This document shows, one piece after another, positions 1 to 9,051 of a stretch of DNA of 64,000 nt (the first letter of the stretch is position 1; every line of letters begins with the position of its first letter). The stretch spans positions 434,001-498,000 of the forward strand of contig NZ_JACIDH010000001.1 in the NCBI RefSeq assembly GCF_014196255.1. The letters run 5' to 3'. A model generated the notes under the pieces. That model saw nothing but the letters and a program-made list of their open reading frames with translations. It searched no databases and was not told the origin of the DNA. The stretch comes from Sphingomonas pseudosanguinis. Its GTDB lineage: Bacteria; Pseudomonadota; Alphaproteobacteria; Sphingomonadales; Sphingomonadaceae. The position numbers were made by a program, and so were the translations under genes.

Positions 1-212
1 AATTCGATCCGCCTAAGGAATTGCTGGAGCCCTATTTCTTCGACTTCGCAGGCGACCTGTATGGACAGCGCCTGTCGGTCGAGCTGATCGAGTATCTGCG
101 GCCCGAGGCTAAGTTCGAGACGCTCGACGCATTGGTCGCGCAGATGGACGCCGATTGCGCGCGTGCCAGGGCGATACTGGCCCACATGCCGGCGTCGCAT
201 AATCCGGCATGA
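1..212 (+). CDS. ribF: RibF (riboflavin kinase / FAD synthetase), 3' end only
   Basis: This is the last 69 codons of an ORF that enters from the left edge, read from base 3. The C-terminus has the riboflavin-kinase signature FDPPKELLEPYFFDF, then GDLYGQRLSVELIEYLRPEAKF, which in the family closes the flavokinase beta-barrel. RibF converts riboflavin to FMN and then FAD in the cytoplasm. It sits directly upstream of ileS, as in many proteobacteria (ribF-ileS-lspA). The N-terminal FAD synthetase domain is outside the window. Confidence 0.88.
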   Translation, partial: FDPPKELLEPYFFDFAGDLYGQRLSVELIEYLRPEAKFETLDALVAQMDADCARARAILAHMPASHNPA

Positions 213-247
213 CGTGTTAACCTAAAGTCGTTAAGGGCGTGTTCCCT

Positions 248-3079
248 ATGACCGACGCGCCCGATTACCGCGACACCGTCTTCCTGCCGAAGACCGATTT
301 CCCCATGAAGGCGGGGCTTGCCGCCAAGGAACCGGCGATTCTGGATCGCTGGGCCAAAATGGGGCTGTACGACCGCCTTCGCCGGGAGCGTGCGGGGCGT
401 GAGCGGTTCATCCTGCATGACGGTCCGCCTTATGCGAATGGCGACATTCACATGGGCCATGCGCTCAACAAGGTGCTGAAGGACATCATCGTCCGCTCGC
501 AGACGCTGATGGGCAAGGATGCGCCCTATGTGCCGGGCTGGGACTGTCACGGCCTGCCGATCGAGTGGAAGGTCGAAGAGGCGTATCGCGCCAAGAAGCT
601 GAACAAGGACGAGGTGCCCGTCGCGCAGTTCCGCGCCGAGTGCCGTGCCTATGCCGACACCTGGGTCGGCACGCAAAAGGCACAGTTCGAGCGGCTGGGC
701 ATCATGGGCGACTGGGCCAACCCCTATCTGACCATGACCTATGACGCCGAGGCGGTGATCGCGGGCGAGCTGTTGAAGTTCGCCGAATCGGGTCAACTCT
801 ATCGCGGCGCCAAGCCGGTCATGTGGTCGCCGGTCGAAAAGACCGCGCTGGCCGAGGCCGAGGTCGAATATGAAGACATCGTCTCGACCCAGATCGATGT
901 CGGGTTCGAGGTGGCGAGCTGCCCCGAATATCCCGATCTGGTCGGCGCGCTGGCGGTCATCTGGACCACGACCCCCTGGACGATCCCGGTCAACCAGGCG
1001 CTGAGCTATGGCGAGGCGATCGACTATCTGCACTTCGAGTGCGACGGCCGCCGTTACCTCGTCGCCGAGCCGCTGCTGCCCGCCTTCACCAAGCGCACCG
1101 GCATCACGATGAAGGGCTTCATCGCGCTGGCCAAGGGTCCGGTACTGCAGGGCGCGACCGCGCTCCACCCGATGCACAAGCTGGGCGGTTTCTTCGCCAA
1201 GCCCCGTCCGTTCCTGGCGGGCGAGTTCGTCACCACCGACGCCGGTACGGGCCTGGTCCATATGGCCCCTGATCACGGCGAGGACGACTTCCTGCTGTGC
1301 AAGGCGCACGGCATCGACCCCGTCTTCGCAGTGCAGGGCGACGGTACCTATCGCCCCGACTGGGCATGGCTGGGCGGCCAGGGCAGCGTCATCAACAAGA
1401 AGTTCGTCGCCGCCGAGGGCCCGATCTGCTCGGACCTGCGCGAAGCCGGTGCGCTGCTGTCCGCCTCGGACGATTTCCAGCACAGCTATCCGCATAGCTG
1501 GCGGTCGAAGGCGAAGGTCATCTTCCGCGCCACGCCGCAATGGTTCATCCCGATGGACCGCGCCGATGCGACGCTGGTGCCGGAAATGGCGATGGCGCAG
1601 GTCGACCCCATCTCGGGTGTGACGCCGCTCCTAACCGTGCCGCTGGGCAATGGCGCGACGCTGCGCCAGACCGCGCTCGACGCGATCGAGCGGACCCGTT
1701 GGGTGCCCGAGCGCAGCCGCAACCGCATCCGCTCGATGGTCGAGGGGCGGCCCGACTGGGTCATCAGCCGCCAGCGCGCCTGGGGCGTGCCGATCGCGCT
1801 GTACGTCAACCGCCAGACCGGCGAATATCTGAACGACAAGGACGTCAACGCCCGCATCATCGCCGCCTTCCGCGAAGGCGGGGCGGACGCGTGGTTCACC
1901 GCCGACCATCAGGCGCTGCTCGGTCCCGACTACAATCTCGCCGATTTCGAGCCGGTCAACGACATCCTTGACGTGTGGTTCGACTCGGGCTCGACCCATG
2001 CCTTCGTGATCGAGGCGCGGTACGGCGAGGGCACGCGCGCCAACCTGTATCTCGAAGGGTCGGACCAGCATCGCGGCTGGTTCCAGTCGTCGCTGCTCGA
2101 ATCCTGCGGCACGCGCGGGCGCGCGCCTTACGACGCGGTGCTGACCCATGGCTTCGCGCTCGACGGGCAGGGGCGCAAGATGTCCAAGTCGCTGGGCAAT
2201 GTCGTCGATCCGCTGAAGATCATCGGCGAATCGGGTGCCGACATCCTGCGCATCTGGACCGCCTCGACCGACTATTTCGAGGATGTCCGCATCGGCAAGG
2301 AGGTGCTCGCCACCGCCTCGGACAGCTATCGCAAGCTGCGCAACACCTTCCGCTATATGCTCGGCGCGCTCGACGGGTTTACGGACGAGGAGCGCATCTC
2401 GTTCGACGCGATGCCCGAGCTGGAGCGTTATGTCCTGGCGCGCCTGACCGCCCTCGACACCGAGCTGCGCCGCGCGGCCGAGGCCTATGAGTTCAACCGT
2501 TACTTACGCGCGCTGACCGATTTCGCGAACGAGGACCTGTCGGCCTTCTTCTTCGATATTCGCAAGGACTCGCTGTACTGCGACGCCGCGACCGATCCGA
2601 AGCGTCGCAGCTATCGCACCGTGCTCGACATCCTGTTCCACGCATTGGTCCGCTATGCCGCGCCGATCCTGTGCTTCACCGCCGAGGAAGTGTGGCAGGC
2701 GCGTTATCCGTCGGAGGACGGCTCGGTCCATCTGCTCGAATGGCCCGAACTGCCGCAGCTGGGTGAGGACGAGGCGCTGATGGCGCGTTGGGCCGAGATC
2801 CGGTCCTTGCGCGCGCAGGTGACCGAGGCGATCGAGCCGCTGCGCCGCGAAAAGACGATCCGTTCGTCCAACGAGGCGGAGGTGACGGTGCCGTCGCTGC
2901 CGCTCGACGCGCAGGGGCTGGCCGAGGCGTTCATCGTCGCCGATGTCGCGGTGGCCGACACGGTCGGCGTGACGCGGACCGATTATCACAAATGCGGTCG
3001 CTGCTGGCGGCATCTGCCCGATGTCGCGGCCGATGGCGAACTGTGCGGACGCTGTGCCGGGGTGGTCGCCCATGGCTAA
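248..3079 (+). CDS. ileS: Isoleucyl-tRNA synthetase
   Basis: A full-length (943 aa) class I aminoacyl-tRNA synthetase that charges tRNA-Ile. The HIGH motif appears as HMGH at about residues 68-71 after GPPYANGDI. The KMSKS loop is at residues 644-648, and the C-terminal zinc-finger cysteines (CGRC and CGRC) are near the end. The editing (CP1) domain lies between these motifs. An in-frame GTG at 239 would lengthen the protein by three residues, but the AGGG at 234-237 sits about 10 bases before the ATG at 248, which decides the start. The stop codon overlaps the lspA start by 8 bp, so the two are probably translationally coupled. Confidence 0.97.
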   Translation: MTDAPDYRDTVFLPKTDFPMKAGLAAKEPAILDRWAKMGLYDRLRRERAGRERFILHDGPPYANGDIHMGHALNKVLKDIIVRSQTLMGKDAPYVPGWDCHGLPIEWKVEEAYRAKKLNKDEVPVAQFRAECRAYADTWVGTQKAQFERLGIMGDWANPYLTMTYDAEAVIAGELLKFAESGQLYRGAKPVMWSPVEKTALAEAEVEYEDIVSTQIDVGFEVASCPEYPDLVGALAVIWTTTPWTIPVNQALSYGEAIDYLHFECDGRRYLVAEPLLPAFTKRTGITMKGFIALAKGPVLQGATALHPMHKLGGFFAKPRPFLAGEFVTTDAGTGLVHMAPDHGEDDFLLCKAHGIDPVFAVQGDGTYRPDWAWLGGQGSVINKKFVAAEGPICSDLREAGALLSASDDFQHSYPHSWRSKAKVIFRATPQWFIPMDRADATLVPEMAMAQVDPISGVTPLLTVPLGNGATLRQTALDAIERTRWVPERSRNRIRSMVEGRPDWVISRQRAWGVPIALYVNRQTGEYLNDKDVNARIIAAFREGGADAWFTADHQALLGPDYNLADFEPVNDILDVWFDSGSTHAFVIEARYGEGTRANLYLEGSDQHRGWFQSSLLESCGTRGRAPYDAVLTHGFALDGQGRKMSKSLGNVVDPLKIIGESGADILRIWTASTDYFEDVRIGKEVLATASDSYRKLRNTFRYMLGALDGFTDEERISFDAMPELERYVLARLTALDTELRRAAEAYEFNRYLRALTDFANEDLSAFFFDIRKDSLYCDAATDPKRRSYRTVLDILFHALVRYAAPILCFTAEEVWQARYPSEDGSVHLLEWPELPQLGEDEALMARWAEIRSLRAQVTEAIEPLRREKTIRSSNEAEVTVPSLPLDAQGLAEAFIVADVAVADTVGVTRTDYHKCGRCWRHLPDVAADGELCGRCAGVVAHG

Positions 3080-3578
3080 GCTGCCCGCCCGCGGTCTGGC
3101 GACCGCCGCGATCCTGTTCGTCGTCGACCAGCTCATCAAATGGGCGGTGACCGGGCCGCTGTCCTTGCGCGCGCTGGGCGACGTTCGGGAGATCACCAGC
3201 TTCTTCAACCTGCGCTTCGTGCCCAATTACGGCATTTCGCTCGGGCTGCTGACCGCCGACAGCAACGCGTCGCGCTGGGCGCTGGTCGCGATGACCGGGG
3301 CGATCGCGCTGGCGGTGGCCTTCTGGATGACGCGCGAGCGCAATCCGGTCGACCAGGTCGCGCTGGGCTGCGTGCTGGGCGGGGCGCTGGGCAATATCAT
3401 CGACCGGGTGCGCTTCGGCTATGTCGTCGACTTCGCCGATCTGCACTTCGGCGAGTGGCGTCCGTTTTTGGTCTTCAATGTCGCCGATGCGGCGATTACT
3501 ATCGGCGTTCTGGTTTTGCTGGCGCGCGCGCTTCTCGTGCGCGATCGGCCTGCTCCTATGGAGAAGAGCAATGCGTAA
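3072..3578 (+). CDS. lspA: Lipoprotein signal peptidase (signal peptidase II)
   Basis: A 168-aa inner-membrane aspartyl protease that removes the signal peptide from diacylglyceryl-modified prolipoproteins. Family motifs are present: VVDQLIKW near the N-terminus, GNIIDR with the catalytic Asp at about residue 111, and FNVADA with the second catalytic Asp at about residue 139. Four hydrophobic segments fit the usual four-helix topology. The gene overlaps ileS by 8 bp and the next lipoprotein gene by 8 bp. It therefore belongs to the ribF-ileS-lspA operon, and one of its likely substrates is encoded immediately downstream. Confidence 0.96.
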   Translation: MAKLPARGLATAAILFVVDQLIKWAVTGPLSLRALGDVREITSFFNLRFVPNYGISLGLLTADSNASRWALVAMTGAIALAVAFWMTRERNPVDQVALGCVLGGALGNIIDRVRFGYVVDFADLHFGEWRPFLVFNVADAAITIGVLVLLARALLVRDRPAPMEKSNA

Positions 3579-3990
3579 GTTGGTGCCCGTCATCGCAGGT
3601 TTGTCCTGCGCCGCGTTGCTGACGGGATGTGGGGCCGGGCGTGGCCTGGACCGTGCGCGTCCCGACGAATTCGCCGTCGCGCGCCAGCCTTCGCTGGTGA
3701 TCCCGCCCGATTTCGCGCTGGTCCCGCCGCAGCCGGGCGCCGCGCCCGTGCAGACGCGCGGTGGCCAGCAGCAGACGCTGGACGCGCTGTTCGGCGGTCA
3801 GGCGGCGCGCAGCCAGTCGGAATATGGCCTGGTGCAGAATGCCGGTGGCGACGCCGCCGATGCGGGCATCCGCTCCTCGGTCGGCGATCCGGCGACCAAC
3901 GTCGTCGACAAGGGCGCGACCACCCGTGACATCGTCGCCGCCCCCGAAGGCGACGGCCAGGACGCCCGCGCCGCCGCCGGTACGCGCTGA
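3571..3990 (+). CDS. BamF-like lipoprotein (DUF3035)
   Basis: A 139-aa lipoprotein with a signal peptide and lipobox LLTGC (Cys20). It then has R-P-D-E-F-A-V-x-R-Q-P-S-L-V-I-P-P-D-F-x-L, the hallmark of the DUF3035 family. A member of this family was described as the BamF subunit of the beta-barrel assembly complex in Caulobacter. The rest is low-complexity and probably disordered. The start overlaps the end of lspA by 8 bp, and an intrinsic terminator follows. The role in outer-membrane assembly is inferred from the family, not from a visible catalytic motif. Confidence 0.8.
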   Translation: MRKLVPVIAGLSCAALLTGCGAGRGLDRARPDEFAVARQPSLVIPPDFALVPPQPGAAPVQTRGGQQQTLDALFGGQAARSQSEYGLVQNAGGDAADAGIRSSVGDPATNVVDKGATTRDIVAAPEGDGQDARAAAGTR

Positions 3991-4011
3991 TCCTGCCATA
4001 GGTCGAGAGGG

Positions 4012-4051
4012 AAGGGGCCGGAGCGCGACCAAGCGTTCCGGCCCCTTTTTT
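4012..4051 (+). terminator. Intrinsic terminator of the ribF-ileS-lspA-bamF operon
   Basis: A GC-rich hairpin (GGGGCCGGAGCG pairing with CGTTCCGGCCCC, allowing one G-T pair) has a short loop and is followed directly by seven T residues. It lies about 20 bp after the stop codon of the lipoprotein gene. Confidence 0.9.
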
Positions 4052-4075
4052 CGTGGGGCGGGTGGGTTCCTCGAG

Positions 4076-4174
4076 CCCCTCCCCTTCAGGGGAGGGGTTG
4101 GGGTGGGGCCTATCCAAGGGTGCCAAGCTTGCGGAAGCGCCCCACCCCCGGCCCCTCCCCTGAAGGGGAGGGGG
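4076..4174. repeat. G/C-rich inverted repeat pair (family C)
   Basis: Two copies of an approximately 34-bp unit face each other at 4076-4110 and 4139-4174. Each unit contains its own palindrome (CCCCTCCCCTTCAGGGGAGG type) followed by a GGTTGGGGTGGGGC or complementary arm. The element lies between convergent genes. Similar pairs occur at 9965-10071 and 29737-29836. Confidence 0.8.
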
Positions 4175-4185
4175 AGAGCGACGCC

Positions 4186-5355
4186 TCAATAGACCGGCGG
4201 CGGTGCCTCCGGGGCGTCAGTCGCGGGCATGTTGTGCGGCCCCATGTTGAACCGCACCCGGTCGACGCAGCCGGTATAGCCCTGCGCGTTGACCTTGAAG
4301 CGGGCGCTGCGCAGCACGGCGATCGCGCTCTCGCCGAAATCGCTGGCGGGCTGTGCGGCGATGACCTTCAGATTGCCCAGCTCGCCCCAGGGCGCGACGT
4401 CATAGCTGACCACCGCCCATCCCTCGATCGAACGGCGGCGAAAGGGTTCGGGGAAGCGGAGTTGCGGCGGCGTCGCCCAGTCATGCGCGTCGGGGCAATT
4501 GCCCGCGACCTTGGTGTCGCGGATCGCCTCGGGCATGTCGGGGGCGGGTAGCGTGGCCGGTGCGCGCCAGAAGGGATAGAAGCAACCAGTACGCGGGCCG
4601 CCGGTAAAGCGCGAGGCGCGGATAGCCTTCAACGCGGCGGCGTCGAGCGCGGGATTGGCGGTGCCGGTCAGCAGCGTGGCCGCCACCGGCTTGCCCTTGG
4701 CGTCCAGGTCATAGCGGACCATCGACCAACCGCGCGCGCCCGGCGTGGCGGACAGCTTTTCGAAATCGGGCAGGACGCGGACCAGCGGCTGGGGCTGCGG
4801 ATCGTCCTGGCAGGTGCCGCCGGCTGAGCGGATGCGCAGCCAGCCCTCCTTGGGCAGCGCGCCCGATTGCGGCTGGATGGTGTAGGACATCAGTTCGGGC
4901 ACGTCCGCCCGGTCGAGCGGCGTCGCGCGCGAGCTATAGGTGATACGGCAGTCCCGGTGCGCGCCGTTCGCCGCGAAGCGGCTGGCGACCAGCGCCGGCG
5001 CGATGTCGTTGGCATAGGGGACGAAGTCGGGGCTGTCGCGCATGACCGACACCGCACGGCCGCCCTGGTCGATGTCGAAGCGCAGCGTGACCGCGCGGTC
5101 GGCCGTGCTCGTACCGCTCCAGCCCAGCAAATTCCATGGCCGCCGAATCGTCGCTCCGGTGATGCTCACGCCGTCGCAGGTGACGGGGCCCGGCATCCAT
5201 TGCAGCAATATGCGCGATGACGGCGCGGGCGAGGCCATCGTAACGATGGCGGGCGCGGGTGGTAGGGTGACACGCGCCTTCCCCGTCTGAGAGGCGGCGG
5301 GTGCGCCCGACACCAGCGACGTGGACAACAGGGCAAGGAACAGCGGCCGGATCAT
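4186..5355 (-). CDS. Secreted protein with repeated TonB C-terminal-like domains
   Basis: 389 aa with an N-terminal signal peptide (cleavage near APAASQT). At least two, and probably three, units resemble the C-terminal domain of energy transducer TonB. The clearest are GWSMVRYDLDAKGKPV...LDAAALKAIRASRF in the middle and GWAVVSYDVAPWGELGN...ESAIAVLRSARF near the end. Several cysteines are conserved between units. There is no N-terminal transmembrane anchor or proline-rich spacer as in true TonB, so it is more likely a periplasmic protein than an energy transducer. A ribosome binding site GGGGAGG lies about 10 bases before the ATG. The function is unknown. Confidence 0.65.
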   Translation of the reverse strand: MIRPLFLALLSTSLVSGAPAASQTGKARVTLPPAPAIVTMASPAPSSRILLQWMPGPVTCDGVSITGATIRRPWNLLGWSGTSTADRAVTLRFDIDQGGRAVSVMRDSPDFVPYANDIAPALVASRFAANGAHRDCRITYSSRATPLDRADVPELMSYTIQPQSGALPKEGWLRIRSAGGTCQDDPQPQPLVRVLPDFEKLSATPGARGWSMVRYDLDAKGKPVAATLLTGTANPALDAAALKAIRASRFTGGPRTGCFYPFWRAPATLPAPDMPEAIRDTKVAGNCPDAHDWATPPQLRFPEPFRRRSIEGWAVVSYDVAPWGELGNLKVIAAQPASDFGESAIAVLRSARFKVNAQGYTGCVDRVRFNMGPHNMPATDAPEAPPPVY

Positions 5356-5462
5356 CGCGAAAGCCTCCCCATCATGCGCCGGATCGTCGGCACCGATCGT
5401 GCCAGCTTATGGAGGCTTCATGACAGGCGCGAGTCCTGTCCCCGAAACGGACCCGATTTTGA

Positions 5463-5502
5463 CGGGAAAGGGCGGCGCCGCTGCCGGCACCGCCCTTTCC
5501 CG
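5463..5502 (-). terminator. Hairpin downstream of the TorF-type porin gene
   Basis: A perfect 13-bp stem (CGGGAAAGGGCGG with its complement) encloses a 14-nt GC-rich loop, 13 bp beyond the porin stop codon. The T-run is short and lies inside the stem, so it may be a weak or bidirectional terminator or an mRNA 3'-end stabiliser. Confidence 0.6.
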
Positions 5503-5515
5503 CCCGGTCAGACCG

Positions 5516-6352
5516 TCAGAAGGCGGCGGTCAGCGAGAAGAGGACCGTCGCATCGGCGATGCTCGCGCCGCCGGGGACCTGTCCCTTGGAGAAGTTCGGC
5601 TGGAGATAGGCCGATTCGGCGGGGCTGATGTCGGTGTCGACATAGGCGACGCCCAGCGTGATGTTCTTGTAGACCGCCACATCCGCGCCCAGCGACCAGT
5701 CCCAATATTCGCCGGTCGGCGACAGACTGGTGCCGTTGGGGCCGAGGCCCGGATTGCCCTTCGAATAGCCGATATGCGCCTTGGCGGTGATCGGCGTATT
5801 GGGGATGCCGACCGTGCCGTCGCCGGTCAGATAGAGGTTATCCCAGCGCTGGCCCCGGCTGTAGCTGGTGTTCGAGAAGTTGCCGAGCGAGGTCTGCTTG
5901 GGCGCATAATAGACGCCGGCGGTCAGGTTGGCGGGACCCGCCGTGCCCGACAGGCGGCCGAACAGCTCGACCACGTCCGATTCGGAGAAGCCACCGGGAT
6001 AGGTGTACCAGGTGACGCCGACATCGGCCGTCGCGTTGCCATAGGTGTGTTTGTAGCCGACGATGCCGTCGAGCTCCATGTTGGCGCCGCCGAACGTGCC
6101 CCAGCCGGCGAGGTTCGACGCGAAGGTGCCGATATACAGGCCGCTGTCATGCGCGACGGTCAGCGCGGCCTGGACGGCGGCGTTCTTGTTGGTCTGCGAA
6201 ATGCCGCGCAGGCGGTAATCGGTCAGGATCGCGGCGCTGCCGCTGATCGTGATGGGAGAAGGCGGTGCGGTTTCGCTGCCGCTGTCCTGCGCAAAGGCGG
6301 GCGTCGCGGCGACCAGCGAGAGGCCGCCAAGGAGGATCGTGGAGAAGCGCAT
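5516..6352 (-). CDS. TorF family putative porin
   Basis: 278 aa, with a signal peptide ending at AFAQ and then alternating beta-strand sequence to a terminal Phe (SLTAAF), as expected for an outer-membrane barrel. The opening ITISGSAAILTDYRLRGISQT, followed by repeated aromatic strands such as GVTWYTYPGG and LGVAYVDTD, matches the TIGR02001/TorF family common in sphingomonads and xanthomonads. The substrate is unknown. It appears to be a single-gene unit with its own hairpin downstream and about 190 bp of upstream sequence before the mscS-like gene. Confidence 0.82.
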   Translation of the reverse strand: MRFSTILLGGLSLVAATPAFAQDSGSETAPPSPITISGSAAILTDYRLRGISQTNKNAAVQAALTVAHDSGLYIGTFASNLAGWGTFGGANMELDGIVGYKHTYGNATADVGVTWYTYPGGFSESDVVELFGRLSGTAGPANLTAGVYYAPKQTSLGNFSNTSYSRGQRWDNLYLTGDGTVGIPNTPITAKAHIGYSKGNPGLGPNGTSLSPTGEYWDWSLGADVAVYKNITLGVAYVDTDISPAESAYLQPNFSKGQVPGGASIADATVLFSLTAAF

Positions 6353-6542
6353 CGTTTCCCTTTCAAACGGAAATTCGATGTTCTCACCTGCAATCTCGCG
6401 GCGATGCGGCCTCTGTCATGTCGGGTGAAACCCGGCGGACCGTCTGCCGTCGCGAGAAGGCCAAGCTGACAGCGCATGATGCACTGCACAAGCATAAACT
6501 CGATCCATGATGGTTTTTCGGCGACGCGCTGTGGCCGAGCGG

Positions 6543-7853
6543 TCACGGCTGAGGGCTGATGGGCGCGTCCAGATTTTCGTGGCGCAGGCCGCCGGGCAGG
6601 GAGCGGATGTGAATGTCACGCTGCGGATAGGGCAGGCCGACGCCGTGCTCCTTGAATAGGAACCATAGGCGGTTGAGCACGTCCGAACGGACATTGCCGA
6701 CGCCGCTTTCGGGATCGCTGATCCAGGCGAGAATCTCGTGCTGAAGCGCATGGTCGCCGAAGCCCATCAGCCAGACGGTCGGCTTGGGGCTTTTCAGGAC
6801 GCGTGGCGATTCGCGCGCGGCGCGCAGCATCAGCTCCTGCGCCAGTTTCAGGTCGTTGTCGTATGCGATCGAGACGGGGATGCGGACGCGCACGTTGCGG
6901 TCCGAATAGGACCAGTTCTCCACCTCCTGCGTCATCAGATTCTCGTTGGGGATCAGATGCTCCTTGCCGTCACGGGTGATGATCGAGACGGCGCGCACGC
7001 CGATCTTGTTCACCCAGCCGATCTCGTTCTGGAGCGCGATGACGTCGCCCGGCTTGATCGAGCGGTCCATCAGCAGGATGATGCCGGCGATCAGATTGCC
7101 GATCGTCTTCTGAAGCCCGAAACCGATCGCCAGGCCGAACCCGCCCGAGAACAGCGCCAGGCTGGTCAGGTCGATCTCCAGCAAATCCATCGCGAAGAAG
7201 AAGGCGATGACGACGATGGCGATGCTGGCGAGCTTCTGCGCCAGCAGCTTCTGCGTCGGGTCCAGCCCGCGCGCATGGCCGATCCATTGTTCGGTGATCC
7301 GGGTGACGGCGCGGGTGACGGCGAGGATCACGACGATGGTGACCAGCATCGTCACCAGCAGCATCACCGAAAATCGCCGCGACCCGACGGTGAAGCCGAT
7401 CTGTTCGGCCAGCCGGCTGACCGGGCCGAGGCCGCCGATCTCGCGGCTGAACAGCGCGACGAAACAGACGATCGCGAAGATCCAGGCCAGCCAGCGTGGC
7501 AGGTTCAGCCCGCGCAGCAGCTGGAACCCCGCGCGCGCCATCGACGCGCCCAGCGCCAGCCCGATCGGCACCCCTGCCAGCGCCTCCCAGGGCCAGAGCG
7601 CGCCCAGCGTCATCAGCAACAGGGCGGCGGTCAGGTGCCGGGTGATCGCGCAGATGCGGGCGTGCAGCGCCTCGCCCTGCGCGATGGCGAAACGCTGGAC
7701 CAGCGCGGCGACATGCGGGCCGAGCTTGCGCCCCGCGATCACGCCGCCCGCCAACATGGCGAGCGTCAGGACCGAGGCGACCCCGGCCTCCATGGCCTCG
7801 GCATGGGTCGGCAGTTCGATGCCGCTCGCCTGAAGCCACTCGAACAGCGTCAT
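6543..7853 (-). CDS. Mechanosensitive ion channel of the MscS family
   Basis: 436 aa with several N-terminal hydrophobic helices. The MscS core follows: a glycine-rich pore helix (LALFSGGFGLAIGFGLQKTIGN), then LLMDRSIKPGDVI, and the beta-domain motif IITRDGKEHLIPNENLMTQEVENWS. MscS channels open under membrane tension to release solutes on hypo-osmotic shock. The start codon overlaps the metC stop in an ATGA arrangement, so the two are probably coupled although functionally unrelated. Confidence 0.93.
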   Translation of the reverse strand: MTLFEWLQASGIELPTHAEAMEAGVASVLTLAMLAGGVIAGRKLGPHVAALVQRFAIAQGEALHARICAITRHLTAALLLMTLGALWPWEALAGVPIGLALGASMARAGFQLLRGLNLPRWLAWIFAIVCFVALFSREIGGLGPVSRLAEQIGFTVGSRRFSVMLLVTMLVTIVVILAVTRAVTRITEQWIGHARGLDPTQKLLAQKLASIAIVVIAFFFAMDLLEIDLTSLALFSGGFGLAIGFGLQKTIGNLIAGIILLMDRSIKPGDVIALQNEIGWVNKIGVRAVSIITRDGKEHLIPNENLMTQEVENWSYSDRNVRVRIPVSIAYDNDLKLAQELMLRAARESPRVLKSPKPTVWLMGFGDHALQHEILAWISDPESGVGNVRSDVLNRLWFLFKEHGVGLPYPQRDIHIRSLPGGLRHENLDAPISPQP

Positions 7854-9046
7854 CCGCGCGCGGCCCGGAACCGGGCGAGCCCGCGATCGAGGTCGGCGAT
7901 CAGGTCGCCCACATCCTCCAATCCGATCTGGAGCCGGACCAGCGGCCCGGCAAAGTCGCGCCTGGTGACGCTGCGATAGCGGTGCGGATCGGCGGGGATG
8001 GCCAGGCTCTCATAGCCGCCCCAACTGAACCCGAGCCCGAACAGCGCCAGTCCATCGAGCATCGCGGTGCGCGCGGCGTCGTTGCCGCCGTCGAGGACGA
8101 AGGCGAACAGCCCGCTCGACCCCAGGAAGTCGCGCGCGAAGATGTCATGGCCGGGGCAGGAGGGGAGCGCGGGGTGCAGCACCTGCGCGACGCCGGGCTG
8201 CTCGGCCAGCCATTTCGCGATGGTCAGCGCGCTCTGCTGATGCTGGGCGAGGCGGACGCCCATGGTGCGCAAGCCCCGGCTGCCCAGATAGGCGTCGTCG
8301 GGGCTGGCGACCTGGCCCAGCTGGAAGCTGGTGTCGCGAAGCGCCGCCCAGTGCGAGGGCGCGGCGGTGACCGAGCCCAGCATCGCGTCCGAATGGCCAA
8401 CGACATATTTGGTGCAGGCCAGCACCGTCAGGTCGACGCCCTTTGCGATCGCCGGGAAGAAGAGCGGCGTCGCCCAAGTATTGTCGAGGATGGTGGTAAT
8501 CCCGCGTTCCTTGGCGACCGCGACGATGGCGGGAATATCCTGCACCTCGAAGCTGAGCGAGCCGGGGCTTTCGAGGAAGATGGCCTTGGTCGCCGGGCCG
8601 ATCAGCTCGGCGATGCCCGCCCCCACCAGCGGGTCGTAGAAGCGCGTCGTGATCCCCATCCGCGCCAGCAACCCGGTCGCCAGCCCGCGCGTCGGATCAT
8701 AGGCGCTGTCGACCAGCAGCAGTTCGTCGCCCGGCGACAGCACGGATAGCAACGCCGCCGCGATCGCCGCCACGCCCGAGGGGTAGAGGAAGGTCGCCTG
8801 CGCGCCCGGCTCCAGGCTGGTCAGCGCATCGGCCAGTGACCATTGGGTCGGCAGGCCCTTACGGCCGTAGAACAGCTTCTCGTGCAGATCGCCCGCACCG
8901 GTGGCGCGCATATGGGCGACATTGTCGTACAGCACGGTCGAGCCGCGCCAGACGGGGACGTTGACCACGCCTTTGGTCCATTCGGCGCGGCGGCCCGCCT
9001 GGACCAGACGTGTGGCGGGCTTGATGGGCAGATCGTCGTCGGTCAT
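7850..9046 (-). CDS. metC: Cystathionine beta-lyase (PLP enzyme)
   Basis: 398 aa, a Cys/Met metabolism PLP-dependent enzyme of fold type I. The PLP Schiff-base lysine is Lys213 in CTKYVVGHSD, with LDNTWATP at about 187-194 and the phosphate-binding YPSGVAA near residue 88. The family cleaves cystathionine to homocysteine, pyruvate and ammonia; related gamma-lyases cannot be excluded by eye. The ATG at 9046 is preferred over an upstream in-frame start because the longer form would overlap the preceding sulfurtransferase gene. The neighbouring rhodanese-type gene ends 5 bp upstream, giving a small sulfur-metabolism pair. Confidence 0.9.
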   Translation of the reverse strand: MTDDDLPIKPATRLVQAGRRAEWTKGVVNVPVWRGSTVLYDNVAHMRATGAGDLHEKLFYGRKGLPTQWSLADALTSLEPGAQATFLYPSGVAAIAAALLSVLSPGDELLLVDSAYDPTRGLATGLLARMGITTRFYDPLVGAGIAELIGPATKAIFLESPGSLSFEVQDIPAIVAVAKERGITTILDNTWATPLFFPAIAKGVDLTVLACTKYVVGHSDAMLGSVTAAPSHWAALRDTSFQLGQVASPDDAYLGSRGLRTMGVRLAQHQQSALTIAKWLAEQPGVAQVLHPALPSCPGHDIFARDFLGSSGLFAFVLDGGNDAARTAMLDGLALFGLGFSWGGYESLAIPADPHRYRSVTRRDFAGPLVRLQIGLEDVGDLIADLDRGLARFRAARG

Positions 9047-9051
9047 CGGCT

